Shown here one piece after another: positions 24,914 to 34,252 of a DNA stretch of 64,000 nt. How positions within the stretch are numbered: the first letter of the stretch is position 1; each line of letters opens with the position of its first letter. This DNA comes from Acidobacteriota bacterium (GTDB taxonomy: Bacteria > Acidobacteriota > Terriglobia > Bryobacterales > Bryobacteraceae): NCBI GenBank assembly GCA_947470805.1, contig CANIVU010000031.1, positions 1 to 64,000 on the forward strand. The letters run 5' to 3'. The notes below the pieces were generated by a model. The model saw nothing but the letters and a program-made list of their open reading frames with translations, was not told the origin of the DNA and did not search any database. The translations under genes were made by a program, and so were the position numbers.

Positions 24914-26313
24914 CCCGGCAATGGCAGCGGCAGGAAATCGTAGTCCAGAATCATCTTTTCCTGCAGCGCTCGCAGCAGTTCATCCTGGATCGCCGCATGC
25001 TCCGGCTTGCCGATCAGGTTGTTCAATTCCGACGGGTCGCTATCCAGGTCAAACAACTCCAGCACCGGCCGCGGCAGCGTGAAATAGGCGCGGTCCAACT
25101 CCGCCGGCAGGCTCCGCGCATCGTGCGCCGCCTTCACCTGCCGCCATCCCGGATCGTTCGCCGAGTCCACCGGCGAATACTCCATTTGCGGCGTGCAGTT
25201 GTAGATCAGCTTCCAACGCGGCGTCCGCACACAACGCGAAAGATCGAAAGTCGAAGATTTCGTCGTCGCCGTCATCGGCGCGTTCCCATGCGGTCCGCGC
25301 TGGCCGAAGATATACCGTCGCCCCTCATACCGCTCGCCCTTCAACAGCGGCACAAAGCTCCGCCCCGACATCTGCTTCGGAGGCGCAATCCCCACGGCCT
25401 CCAGCACCGTCGGCGCAATATCTTCGCCCGACAGCAACTCCGTCGTCGCCCGCCCGCTGCGCACCACGCCCGGCCACTGCACCAGGAACGGCACGTGCAA
25501 CCCCGGGTCGTAAAGCGAACCCTTTCCATGCGGTAGCGCCATCCCGTTATCGCCCATGAACAGGACGATCGTGTTCTCCCGGAACCCGCGACGCGTCAAC
25601 ACATCCAGCACCGTCTTGAACTCATCATCGGCCCGTGAAATCTCGCCCAGATACTTCGCGAAATCCTCGCGCAACCCCGGCACATCCGGGAAGTGTTTCG
25701 GCAACGGCAGCGTCTTCGGGTCGTAGGGCTCGGCAATCGCATCGGCATCCCACACATGGTGCGGATCGTTGAAATTCACCCACAAAAAGAACGGTTTCTC
25801 CGCAGGTTTCTTGTCGAAGAACTCATTCATCTTCGCCGCCGTCTGCGCCCGCGTCGAACCCTTGTCCACCCAATCCATCCGCGGCGCAAACGTCTGCATC
25901 CCATACTTGTCGAATGTCGGCTTCGAATTCGGCGCTTGCATTGGTCCGTCCAGGTGATAGTAACGCCGGCACACGCCCGTGAAATAGCCCGCCTGTTTCA
26001 TCAACTCCGGAAACGTCACCACATCTGGCGGCAGCGGGGAAGAGAAGCGTCCCATCCGGATCGCCACCGGCGTCCGCCCCGACATGATTGCCGATCGCGA
26101 CGGCACACACTGCGGCGCCGCCGTGAACATGCGGTCGCAGCGCAACCCGTCTTTGGCGAACTGGTCCAGCACCGGCGTGCGCATCGGATACCCATAACAA
26201 CCCAGATACGGGTAGCTATGATCGTCGCTCAACACCAGTAGCACGTTTAGCCGCTTCGCCTGCGCCTGCATCGGCAACAGCGCCGCCGTTCCAAGTAGCT
26301 CTCTTCGCGTCAT
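24910..26313 (-). CDS. Sulfatase (type I, formylglycine-dependent)
   Basis: A 467-aa secreted arylsulfatase-superfamily enzyme that removes sulfate esters, probably from glycans. A twin-arginine-like leader is visible (TRRELLGTAALLPMQAQA). LVLSDDHSYPYLGCYG carries calcium-binding Asp residues. The CxPSR motif is CVPSRSAIMSGR, whose Cys is converted to formylglycine. FMGDNGMALPHGKGSLYD holds further ligands. A formylglycine-generating enzyme must be encoded elsewhere. The start is set by the leader; in-frame sequence further upstream is antisense to the next gene and is rejected. Start codons of this and the divergent esterase-lactonase gene are only about 21 nt apart. Confidence 0.9.
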   Translation of the reverse strand: MTRRELLGTAALLPMQAQAKRLNVLLVLSDDHSYPYLGCYGYPMRTPVLDQFAKDGLRCDRMFTAAPQCVPSRSAIMSGRTPVAIRMGRFSSPLPPDVVTFPELMKQAGYFTGVCRRYYHLDGPMQAPNSKPTFDKYGMQTFAPRMDWVDKGSTRAQTAAKMNEFFDKKPAEKPFFLWVNFNDPHHVWDADAIAEPYDPKTLPLPKHFPDVPGLREDFAKYLGEISRADDEFKTVLDVLTRRGFRENTIVLFMGDNGMALPHGKGSLYDPGLHVPFLVQWPGVVRSGRATTELLSGEDIAPTVLEAVGIAPPKQMSGRSFVPLLKGERYEGRRYIFGQRGPHGNAPMTATTKSSTFDLSRCVRTPRWKLIYNCTPQMEYSPVDSANDPGWRQVKAAHDARSLPAELDRAYFTLPRPVLELFDLDSDPSELNNLIGKPEHAAIQDELLRALQEKMILDYDFLPLPLPG

Positions 26314-26334
26314 TGCGATAGCATGACCCAAGTC

Positions 26335-28068
26335 ATGCATCGTCGCAACTTTGTCTCCGCGCTCGCCGCCGCCGCGCCCCTTTTCGCCCAGGAAGAATAC
26401 AAGCAGGGCCCCGATTCTTTCCGCCAGGACGGCGTCCCCAAAGGTGCCATCACCGCCCACAAAGCCTCCAGCAAACTCTACCCCGGCACCGTCCGCGACT
26501 ACTGGGTCTACACCCCCGCCCAGCTCGATCGCAATACCCCCGCCCCCGTCATGATCTTCCAGGACGGCGGCGGCATGATCCGCGAAGACGGCAACGGCTA
26601 CAAAGTCCCCGTCGTGCTCGATAACCTCATTCACAAACGCGACATCCCACCCATGGTCGCTATCTTCATCAACCCCGGCATCCTCCCCGCCGCCAACGCC
26701 AACGCCCAAGGCCGCTACAACCGCAGCCTCGAATACGACGGCCTCGGCGACCTCTACGCCCGCTTCCTCATCGAAGAGATCCTGCCCGAAATCGCCAAGT
26801 CCCACAACCTCTCCCAGAACCCCGATCATTGGGGCCTCGCGGGCTCCTCTAGTGGCGGCATCGCCGCCTTCAACGCCGCCTGGAGCCGCCCCGATAAGTT
26901 CCGCCGCGTCCTCAGCTTCATCGGCAGTTTCGTCAATCTCCGCGGCGCCAATAACCTGCCCGCGCTCATCCGCAAGTACGAACCCAAACCCCTCCGCGTC
27001 TTCCTCCAGGACGGCTCCAACGATAACGACATCTACGGCGGCAGTTGGTGGATCGCGAATCAGGATATGGCTCGATCTCTCGAATGGTCCGGCTACGACG
27101 TCAAGTTCGTCAAAGGCACCGAAGCCCACAACGCCAAGCACGGCTCGGCCGTCCTCCCCGACGCTCTCCGTTGGCTCTGGCGCGATTTCCCCAAACCCAT
27201 CCCAACCCCCATAAACAAAAGCGATAAGCACTACCTGAGCACCGCCCTCATCCCCGGCAAGGACTGGGAACTGGTCGGCTCCGGCTACCGTTTCGCCGAA
27301 GGTCCCGCCGTCGACAAATCGGGCCAGGTCTTCTTCACCGACATCCCCAACAACCGCATCCACAAGATCTCGCTTGATGGCAAAGTCTCCGTTTTCAAGG
27401 AAAACAGCGGCGGCACCAACGGCCTCATGTTCGGCCCCGATGGCCGCCTCTACGGCTGCCAGAACGGCAAGAAACAAATCGTCGCCTGGGCCATGGACGG
27501 CGCCGAGACCGTCCTCGCCACCGGTGTCGAATCAAACGATCTCTGCCTGAACGCCAAGGGTGAAATCTGGTTCACCGACCCAAAAAATCATAAGGTCTGG
27601 TTCCTCGACTCCAAGGGCAACAAACGCGTCGTCCACGAAGGCATCGAATTCCCCAACGGCGTCATTCTCTCCACCGATCAGACGCTCCTCATGGTCAACG
27701 ACTCCCGCGGTCGCTGGGTCTGGTCCTTCACCGTCAACGCCGATGGCTCACTCTCCAACGGTCAGGCCTACCATCATCTCGAATCCCCCGACGACAGCTC
27801 CGCCACCAGTGCCGACGGCATGACCGTCGATACCGATGGCCACCTCTACGTCACCACCAAAATTGGCCTGCAAATCTGCGATCAACCCGGCCGCGTCGTG
27901 GCCATCTTGAACAAGCCCCACGGCGGCGCGCTCTCGAACGTCGTCTTCGGCGGTCCCGAGTTGAACACCCTCTACGTCACCGCCGGCGACCGCGTCTACA
28001 AACGCCAAATCAACCGCAAAGGCCTCACCGCCTGGACGCCCATGAAGCCGCCCATGCCGCGCCTATAG
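26335..28068 (+). CDS. Secreted esterase fused to SMP-30/gluconolactonase-like domain
   Basis: A 577-aa two-domain protein with a leader (HRRNFVSALAAAAPLFAQ). Residues about 20-290 are an enterochelin-esterase-like alpha/beta hydrolase: oxyanion region VMIFQDGGGM, nucleophile elbow GLAGSSSGGIAAF and a His in GTEAHNAKHG. Residues about 300-577 are an SMP-30/gluconolactonase beta-propeller (RFAEGPAVDKSGQVFFTDI, GTNGLMFGPDGRLYG, FPNGVILSTDQ, DGMTVDTDGHLYV). The ATG at 26335 is preferred because the leader begins there and TAGCAT (26319-26324) lies 10 nt before it; an ATG at 26323 would add four residues. Ester or lactone hydrolysis during plant-glycan breakdown is likely but unproven. The stop overlaps the convergent fucosidase. 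Confidence 0.82.
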   Translation: MHRRNFVSALAAAAPLFAQEEYKQGPDSFRQDGVPKGAITAHKASSKLYPGTVRDYWVYTPAQLDRNTPAPVMIFQDGGGMIREDGNGYKVPVVLDNLIHKRDIPPMVAIFINPGILPAANANAQGRYNRSLEYDGLGDLYARFLIEEILPEIAKSHNLSQNPDHWGLAGSSSGGIAAFNAAWSRPDKFRRVLSFIGSFVNLRGANNLPALIRKYEPKPLRVFLQDGSNDNDIYGGSWWIANQDMARSLEWSGYDVKFVKGTEAHNAKHGSAVLPDALRWLWRDFPKPIPTPINKSDKHYLSTALIPGKDWELVGSGYRFAEGPAVDKSGQVFFTDIPNNRIHKISLDGKVSVFKENSGGTNGLMFGPDGRLYGCQNGKKQIVAWAMDGAETVLATGVESNDLCLNAKGEIWFTDPKNHKVWFLDSKGNKRVVHEGIEFPNGVILSTDQTLLMVNDSRGRWVWSFTVNADGSLSNGQAYHHLESPDDSSATSADGMTVDTDGHLYVTTKIGLQICDQPGRVVAILNKPHGGALSNVVFGGPELNTLYVTAGDRVYKRQINRKGLTAWTPMKPPMPRL

Positions 28069-29385
28069 CGTCTCCCGGTAGACTCCCAACTCCTTCCACA
28101 CAACGGGCCCCGACGATCGCTGCACCCGCACGCGCACCTTCGGCGCCCGTTGCATTTCCGGCAGCCGGATCAGCCGGCACGCGCCAATACTCGTCCCCTC
28201 GGCCACCGTCTTCCAATCCCCGCCAACCCACGCATCCACCGCGAACGCGTCCACCCGCTGCCCCTGCCCAATCTCCTCCCGCAGCCGCACTATGTTCCAC
28301 TCCCCATGCACGCGCACCGTCATGTCCCGATCCATCTTCCCCGCCAGATTCTTCGCAAACGTGCCCTTCACCCGCCGTCCGAAATCCCGCAGCGAAGCCA
28401 CATCGGCCTCATGCAACAGCCCCCGCCGGTCCGGCGGAACGTTCAGCAAAAAGCTAGCCCCACGTCCCACGGACTTATAGTACAGGTCCATCAACTCCGT
28501 CCCCGTCTTCACCTTCGCGTTCTGATTCTCATGCCAGAACCAACCCGGCCGGATCGAAACGTCGCACTCCGCCGGCAGCCACTGCGCCGCGTCCCTGTGC
28601 CCCGTCATGCCCTCTTTATCTCGAGTAAAACCCGGTGCCGGCGCGCCGCCATCCGGGCCCACCGGCGCATACGTCGCCCAACACGTCTCGTTTGCAAACC
28701 CCTTCTCATTGCCCACCCAACGAATGTCCGGCCCCACGTCGCTGAAGATCACCGCGTCCGGCTGCAGCTTCCGAACAAGCGCCCACGTCCCCGGCCAATC
28801 GTAGTAGCTCTTCTTGTCGATCATCCGCTTCTCACGCGCCCCGCCGTAGAACCCGTCGCCCCCGTTGGCCCCGTCGTGCCACACCTCAAACACCGGCCCG
28901 TAGTTCGTCAGCAACTCCGTCAACTGCGCCCGGTACACGTCCACATACCCCGGCTTCCCATACAGCGCGTGGTTTCGGTCCCACGGCGATAAATACACGC
29001 CAAACTTCATCTTCCGCCGCGCCGCCGCCTCTGAGATCTCCTTCACCACATCACGCTTAAAACCCGCCATCACCGAATGTGCTGTCGTCTTCGTCGGCCA
29101 CAGGCAGAACCCGTCGTGGTGTTTGCAAGTCAGGATCACGCCCCGCATCCCGCCCGCCGCCAGCGCGTCGATAATCGCGTCGGCATCAAACGCCGTCGGC
29201 GCAAACAGCCTCGGATCCTCGTCCCCGTAGCCCCACTCTTTATCAGTGAACGTGTTCATCGTAAAGTGCAGAAACGCGTACGTCTCCATCCGATGCCAAA
29301 GCAGCTGCCGCGGCGACGGCCGCGCCCCTCCCGCCTGTGCCAACAATGCGCTGCTGAACAACATCTGCCGCCGTGTCATTCCCAT
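28063..29385 (-). CDS. GH29 alpha-L-fucosidase, secreted
   Basis: A 440-aa glycoside hydrolase with a twin-arginine-like leader (TRRQMLFSSALLAQAGG). GH29 landmarks are WHRMETYAFLHFTMNTFTDK near residue 30, LTCKHHDGFCLWPTKTTAHS, the nucleophile Asp in EVWHDGANGGDG, and VGRGASFLLNVPPDRRG near 330. It retains fucose configuration and probably acts in the periplasm. It lacks the C-terminal carbohydrate-binding module of many GH29 enzymes. TACATT (29392-29397) is 6 nt before the ATG. It is divergent from the Oar-like receptor, so hydrolase and uptake may be co-regulated. Its 3' end overlaps the esterase-lactonase gene by 6 nt. Confidence 0.9.
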   Translation of the reverse strand: MGMTRRQMLFSSALLAQAGGARPSPRQLLWHRMETYAFLHFTMNTFTDKEWGYGDEDPRLFAPTAFDADAIIDALAAGGMRGVILTCKHHDGFCLWPTKTTAHSVMAGFKRDVVKEISEAAARRKMKFGVYLSPWDRNHALYGKPGYVDVYRAQLTELLTNYGPVFEVWHDGANGGDGFYGGAREKRMIDKKSYYDWPGTWALVRKLQPDAVIFSDVGPDIRWVGNEKGFANETCWATYAPVGPDGGAPAPGFTRDKEGMTGHRDAAQWLPAECDVSIRPGWFWHENQNAKVKTGTELMDLYYKSVGRGASFLLNVPPDRRGLLHEADVASLRDFGRRVKGTFAKNLAGKMDRDMTVRVHGEWNIVRLREEIGQGQRVDAFAVDAWVGGDWKTVAEGTSIGACRLIRLPEMQRAPKVRVRVQRSSGPVVWKELGVYRETL

Positions 29386-29418
29386 TCTTCTAATGTAGTA
29401 CCCGCTATCCTGAAAGCA
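29386..29418. promoter_or_regulatory. 33-nt divergent promoter region, fucosidase / Oar-like receptor
   Basis: TACATT on the minus strand (29392-29397) lies 6 nt before the fucosidase ATG. TATCCT on the plus strand (29406-29411) lies 7 nt before the receptor GTG. No ribosome-binding sequence is present for either, which fits two leaderless transcripts from back-to-back promoters. Confidence 0.45.
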
Positions 29419-32052
29419 GTGCCCCTGTTCGTCCTGTTCTTACTGCTAACCCCGTTCGCCGCCGCGCAAACCACCGCCTCCACCGGCACCCTCCAAGGCG
29501 CCGTGCGCGACCGCTCCGGCGCCCTCGTGCCCGCCGCCCAAATCACCGTCCGCAACCAGGACACCGCCAACGAACGCCGCGCCGCCACGAACGCCAATGG
29601 ACAATTCACCCTCCGCGGCCTCCTCCCCGGCAGCTACACAATCTCCATCGCCGCCCCCGGTTTCGCCCCCGTCAAAACCGCCGAATTTCCCCTATCCGTC
29701 GGCCAGGTTCTCCAGCGTGATTTCGAACTCGCTCCCGCCGGCCTCACCGAAAGCATTGAGGTCAACGAAACCCCCGAAGCCATCGATCTCACCGCCTCCA
29801 GCGCCAGCGTCGCCATGGGCAACGAACGCATCGAAGAGGCCCCCGCCCGCAGCCGCAACTATCTCAACTTCGTCCTCGCCGCCCCCGCCGTCGCCCCCTC
29901 GGCCGGCAGTAGTTCCCAACGCACCATGACCGGCACCCGCACCGCCATGGGCGACAGCGGCTTCACCTCCGGCGGCATGCGCCCGCGCAACAACGCCATC
30001 CTCATCGATGGCATGGACAACCGCGACGAAACCACCGGCGGCAACCGCGTCGCCGTCGGCCTGGAAATGGTGCAGGAGTTCCGCGTCGCCACCGCCGCCT
30101 TCGGTGCCGAACTCGGCGGCGCCGCCGGTGGCCTCCTCAACATGGTCACCCGCTCGGGCGTCAACATCTGGCACGGCGATTTCACCTTCTTTACCCAAAA
30201 CGAAATCACCAACGCCCAGCGCTCCGAAGTAGCATCGGCCAAGCGCCCCCGCTTCCGCCGCTACCAACCCGGCGTCTCCGCCAACGGCCCCTTAAAGGCC
30301 CACAAAACCTTCATCGCCGGTGCCGTCGAATACGAATCGGAATCGGCCGAAGAGTGGTCCAATGTGGCCGCCAACGTCGTCGCCCGCGTCCCCGGCCTCT
30401 ACCGGGGCCTCTACCCCACCAGCACCCGCGGCACCGAACTCTCCCTCAAGCTCAACCACCAGTTCAACGAACGCGACACCCTCTCGGCCCGCTACGCCTT
30501 CTCCCGCGGCCGCACCATCGGCGAAGTCCAAGGCCCCGACAACTTTGCCGACCGCTCCGCCCAGGGCAACAGCCTCACCGCCGATCACTCGCTCGTCGCC
30601 AACTGGCTCCGCGTCATCACCCCCGCCGTCGTCAACGACGTTCGCCTCCAGGTCGCCGAACGCACCTCCCAGCTCACCCCCAACGGCTCCGGCCCGCTCG
30701 TCGAAGTCCCCGGCGTCGTCACCTACGGTTCCTACCATCGCTTCAACACGGACCGTACCGAACGCCACTATCAATTCATCGATAGCTTCAACGCCGCCAT
30801 CGGCCACCACCGCTTCAGCCTCGGCGCCGATGCCCACTTCGTCAATCTCAACGCCGCCATCCGTCACCGCTACAGCGGCATCTTCGTCTTCCCCACTCTC
30901 GAAAATCTCCTCCAAGGCCGCCCCGATCTCTACATCCAGGCCTTCGGCAATCCCAACACCAAACTCACCACCCTCCCCTTCGGCCTCTGGCTCCAGGACC
31001 GCTGGCAACTCCACCCGCGCCTGCTCCTCGAAATCGGCGCCCGCTTCGACCGCCAGCGCATGCCCACCGGCATCTCTCCCAGCAGCAACAACGTCTCCCC
31101 CCGCGCCGGCCTCGCCTGGCGGCCCACCGCCAAACGCCCTCTCGTCGTCCGCGCCGGCTTCGGCTTCTTCTACGACCGCTACCCGCTCGCCTGGCTAAAC
31201 GACGCCATCCAGAAGGACGGCGCGCAGGGCTACGAACAATACGGTGCCGGACCGGACGCCATTCGCGCCTGGCAACTCCCCCGCACCCAACCCGTCCCCG
31301 GCCTGCCCCAACTCACCTACAAAACCGCCGCCGACTTCCCCAGCACCTACAGCCGCAAATGGAGCACCGGCTTCGAATACGGCTTCGGTGCCGACACCTC
31401 GCTCAGCGTCGAAGCCAACGCCATCCGCGGCGTCCATCTCCCCCGCACCCGCGCCTACCAACTCGAGCAAACCGGCCGCTCCCAATACGAAGGCGTCGCC
31501 GTCACGCTCAACCGCCGCCTCACAAAGGAACTCGCCTACCTCGCGACCTACAACTACGGCCGCACCCGCGACGATGGCTCGGACTTCGACGAACAACCCA
31601 GCGACCCCGCCAATATCCGCAAAGACTGGGCCCTCTCCCGCCAGCACCAATCCAACCGCCTGGCCCTCAGCGCCCTCTTCGAGTTCCCCTGGTTCATCGA
31701 GCGCCTGACAATCGCCCCCATCTTCACCCTAGGCTCCGGCCGGCCTTTGAACACCCTTCTCAACACCGACCCCAACCGCACCGGCGCCTACCCCCTCACA
31801 GCCCGCCCCGCCGGCATGGCCCGCAACACCAACCTCGGCCCGCCCACGGCCAGCCTCGACCTCCGCGTCATGAAAACCATCCCCATGATGGACGAACGCG
31901 CCGTCCTCCAGTTCGGTGTCGAAAGCTTCAACCTCACCAACCACACCAACGTCGAACGCCTCAGCCCCTACTACGGCATGCCCAGCTACCGGGGCATCCT
32001 CGAAAGCCTCCCCGGCCGCCAGTTCCAATTCCTCGTCCAGTTCGAATACTAA
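29419..32052 (+). CDS. Oar-like TonB-dependent outer membrane protein
   Basis: An 877-aa outer-membrane protein. A hydrophobic leader (PLFVLFLLLTPFAAAQ) is followed by a carboxypeptidase-regulatory-like domain (GTLQGAVRDRSGALVPAAQI, residues about 22-105). The plug-like region has RNYLNFVLAAPAV, and the long beta-barrel ends in FQFLVQFEY with the C-terminal aromatic expected for Bam recognition. These Oar/CarboxypepD_reg proteins are expanded in Solibacter-like acidobacteria and probably import oligosaccharides or bind polymers. I chose the GTG at 29419; a CTG three codons earlier would add Lys to the leader. It is somewhat short for the family (often about 1,000-1,200 aa). Confidence 0.85.
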   Translation: MPLFVLFLLLTPFAAAQTTASTGTLQGAVRDRSGALVPAAQITVRNQDTANERRAATNANGQFTLRGLLPGSYTISIAAPGFAPVKTAEFPLSVGQVLQRDFELAPAGLTESIEVNETPEAIDLTASSASVAMGNERIEEAPARSRNYLNFVLAAPAVAPSAGSSSQRTMTGTRTAMGDSGFTSGGMRPRNNAILIDGMDNRDETTGGNRVAVGLEMVQEFRVATAAFGAELGGAAGGLLNMVTRSGVNIWHGDFTFFTQNEITNAQRSEVASAKRPRFRRYQPGVSANGPLKAHKTFIAGAVEYESESAEEWSNVAANVVARVPGLYRGLYPTSTRGTELSLKLNHQFNERDTLSARYAFSRGRTIGEVQGPDNFADRSAQGNSLTADHSLVANWLRVITPAVVNDVRLQVAERTSQLTPNGSGPLVEVPGVVTYGSYHRFNTDRTERHYQFIDSFNAAIGHHRFSLGADAHFVNLNAAIRHRYSGIFVFPTLENLLQGRPDLYIQAFGNPNTKLTTLPFGLWLQDRWQLHPRLLLEIGARFDRQRMPTGISPSSNNVSPRAGLAWRPTAKRPLVVRAGFGFFYDRYPLAWLNDAIQKDGAQGYEQYGAGPDAIRAWQLPRTQPVPGLPQLTYKTAADFPSTYSRKWSTGFEYGFGADTSLSVEANAIRGVHLPRTRAYQLEQTGRSQYEGVAVTLNRRLTKELAYLATYNYGRTRDDGSDFDEQPSDPANIRKDWALSRQHQSNRLALSALFEFPWFIERLTIAPIFTLGSGRPLNTLLNTDPNRTGAYPLTARPAGMARNTNLGPPTASLDLRVMKTIPMMDERAVLQFGVESFNLTNHTNVERLSPYYGMPSYRGILESLPGRQFQFLVQFEY

Positions 32053-32155
32053 CTTGGCGCAATCGGTCAAGCCGTTGGCGCTTCCGGTCATTCTCGATTT
32101 CCGCGTTTGACGGCAATCTGGAGTGGCATCGCTGCGCGGTGCCTCATCCAACACC

Positions 32156-32728
32156 ATGACCAACAAACTCTACCTCGCGGCCGCCCTGCTGGCCACCCTC
32201 TCCCTCTCCGCGGAAACCCCGAAAGCCTCCATCGCCGTCGAAGCCGATGCGCTCGCCTACGGCCTGCCCGGCTACTCCGCCATCGTCAACGTATCCCTGC
32301 GCAACAAGCTACAATTCGCCGCCGGCACCGGCCGCTACGACGTCCCCGGCTTCCTGCTGAAAGGCGACTCCCACTACAACGACGTGAAATGGAAAGCCAC
32401 CGCCACCTCCCTCCAGGTCTACCGCGTCGGCTATCGGTTCAAAGGTCCCATGAAAAACGGCCCCGTCCTCGGCGCCATCGTCATGAATCAGAACTGGCGC
32501 CTCCGCGCTGAAAAACTCACCGGCGAAACCCGCTTCCGCCCGCTCAGCACCGGTGTCACCGGCGGCTACTACTTCCACATCGGAAAACACTTCTACATCT
32601 ATCCCACCGCTGCGTATACCTACAACACCGTCATCTCCGGCCAGTCCTCGCTCCAGGGCGTCGACTACAAAGTCAAAAAATACGGACCCATCGGCTCCGT
32701 CCACGTTGGCTGGGAGTGGGGCCTGTAA
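32156..32728 (+). CDS. Hypothetical secreted protein, small outer-membrane barrel-like
   Basis: A 190-aa protein with a signal peptide (about 1-18, LAAALLATLSLSAE). An alternating beta-strand pattern rich in Tyr and Gly (LQVYRVGYRFKG, GYYFHIGKHFYIYPTAAYTYN) and a terminal VHVGWEWGL fit an eight-stranded outer-membrane barrel, possibly OmpW/DUF3575-like. No family is firmly recognised. It follows the Oar-like receptor by about 100 nt with no evident gene between, and faces the AraC regulator with a 9-nt gap. Confidence 0.65.
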   Translation: MTNKLYLAAALLATLSLSAETPKASIAVEADALAYGLPGYSAIVNVSLRNKLQFAAGTGRYDVPGFLLKGDSHYNDVKWKATATSLQVYRVGYRFKGPMKNGPVLGAIVMNQNWRLRAEKLTGETRFRPLSTGVTGGYYFHIGKHFYIYPTAAYTYNTVISGQSSLQGVDYKVKKYGPIGSVHVGWEWGL

Positions 32729-32737
32729 CCGGCCCGC

Positions 32738-33760
32738 TCAGGCCGATTGAAACTGCGTCGGAGTCGTGCCCGTCCAGCGCCGGAACGCCCGTGTGAAGGC
32801 GCTCGGCTCCGAAAAACCCAATAAAAATGCGGCTTCCGATGCAGACGCTCCCGGTTGCGCCAAATACTGCACCGCCACTTCCCGCCGCACATCTTCCACC
32901 ACCTGCCGGAACGTCGTCGCCTCCAACCGCAGTTCCCGCTGCAGCGTTCGCTCGCTCATCGCCAACTCAACCGCCACCGCCTCCAGTGTCGGCGCCGCCG
33001 CCGTAACGCGCCGTGCCAATAGCGCCATCACCCGCCGGCTCACCGGCCCGCGCTGGTTCAGATGATCCAATATCTGCTGTGCCTGCGCCTCGAACATCGC
33101 CAGCAACGCCGGGTTCGCCGAAAGCAATCCTGCCGATAGATCCGCGGTCCGGAACGCCATCAGGTTTTCCGCCTGTCCGAACTTCACCACGGGCCCAAAG
33201 ATGCGCAAGTGCTCGCTCGTATCCGCCGGCGCCGCATGTTGAAACGCCACCGCTACCGGCTCAATCGCCGTCGTAGTCAACCGGCGCATGGTAACCAGCG
33301 TGCCGCAAATCATCGCCTCCAGCCCCTGCCGCGGCGCGTTCCGCAAGTAGTTGTCGCCGCTCTCCACCACGGCAAACCGGCACTCGGTCAACCCATCGCT
33401 ATCGGCCACGCTCACGCGCATTCCATCGTTCAGCAGCGCGGAGTATGTCACCAGCCGCCCCAACGCCTCCCGCGCCGTCCGGCAGCTCAGTAGCACGTAT
33501 CCCAGGATGTGCAGCGCCCCCGGGTTAAAGTTCTCCGCCGTGTGCAGGCCCAAGTGGTCGTCGCCCGTCACCCTCGCGGTGTACTCCCAGAGCCGTCCCA
33601 TTAACGAACTCGGTATCCGCCCGCCGGGGTTCTCCATCACCACCGCATCAATTCCCAACGCTCGGCAGACATCGTCCAACACCACTCCGGCCCGCTCCAA
33701 ATACCGGACCAGATCGATCAAAACAGCAGCGGCGATCGTACTCTCCCGCTGCCGGTTCAT
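32738..33760 (-). CDS. AraC family transcriptional regulator (Arabinose_bd type)
   Basis: A 340-aa regulator. Residues about 15-205 match the N-terminal ligand/dimerisation domain of OruR/ArgR-like AraC proteins (LERAGVVLDDVCRALGID, FNPGALHILGYVLLSC). The last 100 residues are the double helix-turn-helix: LAMSERTLQRELRLEATTF for the first and AAFLLGFSEPSAFTRAFRRW for the second. Position 3 nt downstream of the pentaheme cytochrome suggests co-transcription with the GMC oxidoreductase genes, which it might control. The sugar cluster on the other side is also a candidate target. Confidence 0.88.
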   Translation of the reverse strand: MNRQRESTIAAAVLIDLVRYLERAGVVLDDVCRALGIDAVVMENPGGRIPSSLMGRLWEYTARVTGDDHLGLHTAENFNPGALHILGYVLLSCRTAREALGRLVTYSALLNDGMRVSVADSDGLTECRFAVVESGDNYLRNAPRQGLEAMICGTLVTMRRLTTTAIEPVAVAFQHAAPADTSEHLRIFGPVVKFGQAENLMAFRTADLSAGLLSANPALLAMFEAQAQQILDHLNQRGPVSRRVMALLARRVTAAAPTLEAVAVELAMSERTLQRELRLEATTFRQVVEDVRREVAVQYLAQPGASASEAAFLLGFSEPSAFTRAFRRWTGTTPTQFQSA

Positions 33761-33763
33761 CCC

Positions 33764-34252
33764 CTAATTCCGCTGCTCATGGCAGAACGTGCAATCGTTG
33801 GACACCTTCTTCTTCTGGTGGCAATCCATGCACGAACCCATGTTCGTCGGAAACTCTTTAAACAGCGCGTCCCGCGTCTCCACGGCCCCATGGCAATCCG
33901 CGCACTTGTTCACCGCGCCCTGCAAATGCGTCTGGTGCGAAAAGAACACATACGCCGGAATCTGATAAATCCGCTTCCACGGCACCGGCCGGTTGCTCTC
34001 GGCAAACCCCGCCAGCTTCTGAATATGCGGAGAATCCGTCTTGATGGACTTGTGGCACCCCATGCACTTCGAAGCTGCCGGAATGCCCATCAACTCGCCC
34101 GGCTCTTTATTCTCGTGGCAGAACTTGCACTGCAGTTTCATCCTCCCCACGTGGTGCTTATGGCTGTAGGGAATCGGCTGCTCCGGCGGCGTCTGAGCCA
34201 CCACAAGCCACGCCGCCATCACCATCCCCAAAACCAGCACCACCGTCCGCAT
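33764..34252 (-). CDS. Periplasmic pentaheme cytochrome c
   Basis: A 162-aa protein with a signal peptide (about 1-20) and five CxxCH sites: CKFCH, CMGCH, CADCH, CMDCH and CTFCH. Several lone His residues (SHKHHVG, FFSHQTHL) could serve as distal ligands. The arrangement, with FFSHQTHLQGAVNKCADCHG, resembles pentaheme subunits of the ActA/QrcA kind and cytochrome c7/c3-like proteins. The ATG shares one base with the GMC oxidoreductase stop (TAATG), so the flavoprotein very probably passes electrons to this cytochrome. AraC follows 3 nt later. Confidence 0.88.
   Translation of the reverse strand: MRTVVLVLGMVMAAWLVVAQTPPEQPIPYSHKHHVGRMKLQCKFCHENKEPGELMGIPAASKCMGCHKSIKTDSPHIQKLAGFAESNRPVPWKRIYQIPAYVFFSHQTHLQGAVNKCADCHGAVETRDALFKEFPTNMGSCMDCHQKKKVSNDCTFCHEQRN

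Noticed and set aside
26314-27477. An N-terminal extension of the sulfatase frame.
   Set aside because: It lies antisense to the esterase-lactonase gene; the export leader of the sulfatase begins at 26313.
32730-32745. CGGCC/GGCCG hairpin between the small barrel gene and AraC.
   Set aside because: Five-base stem, no T-run, and it runs into the AraC coding end; too weak to call a terminator.
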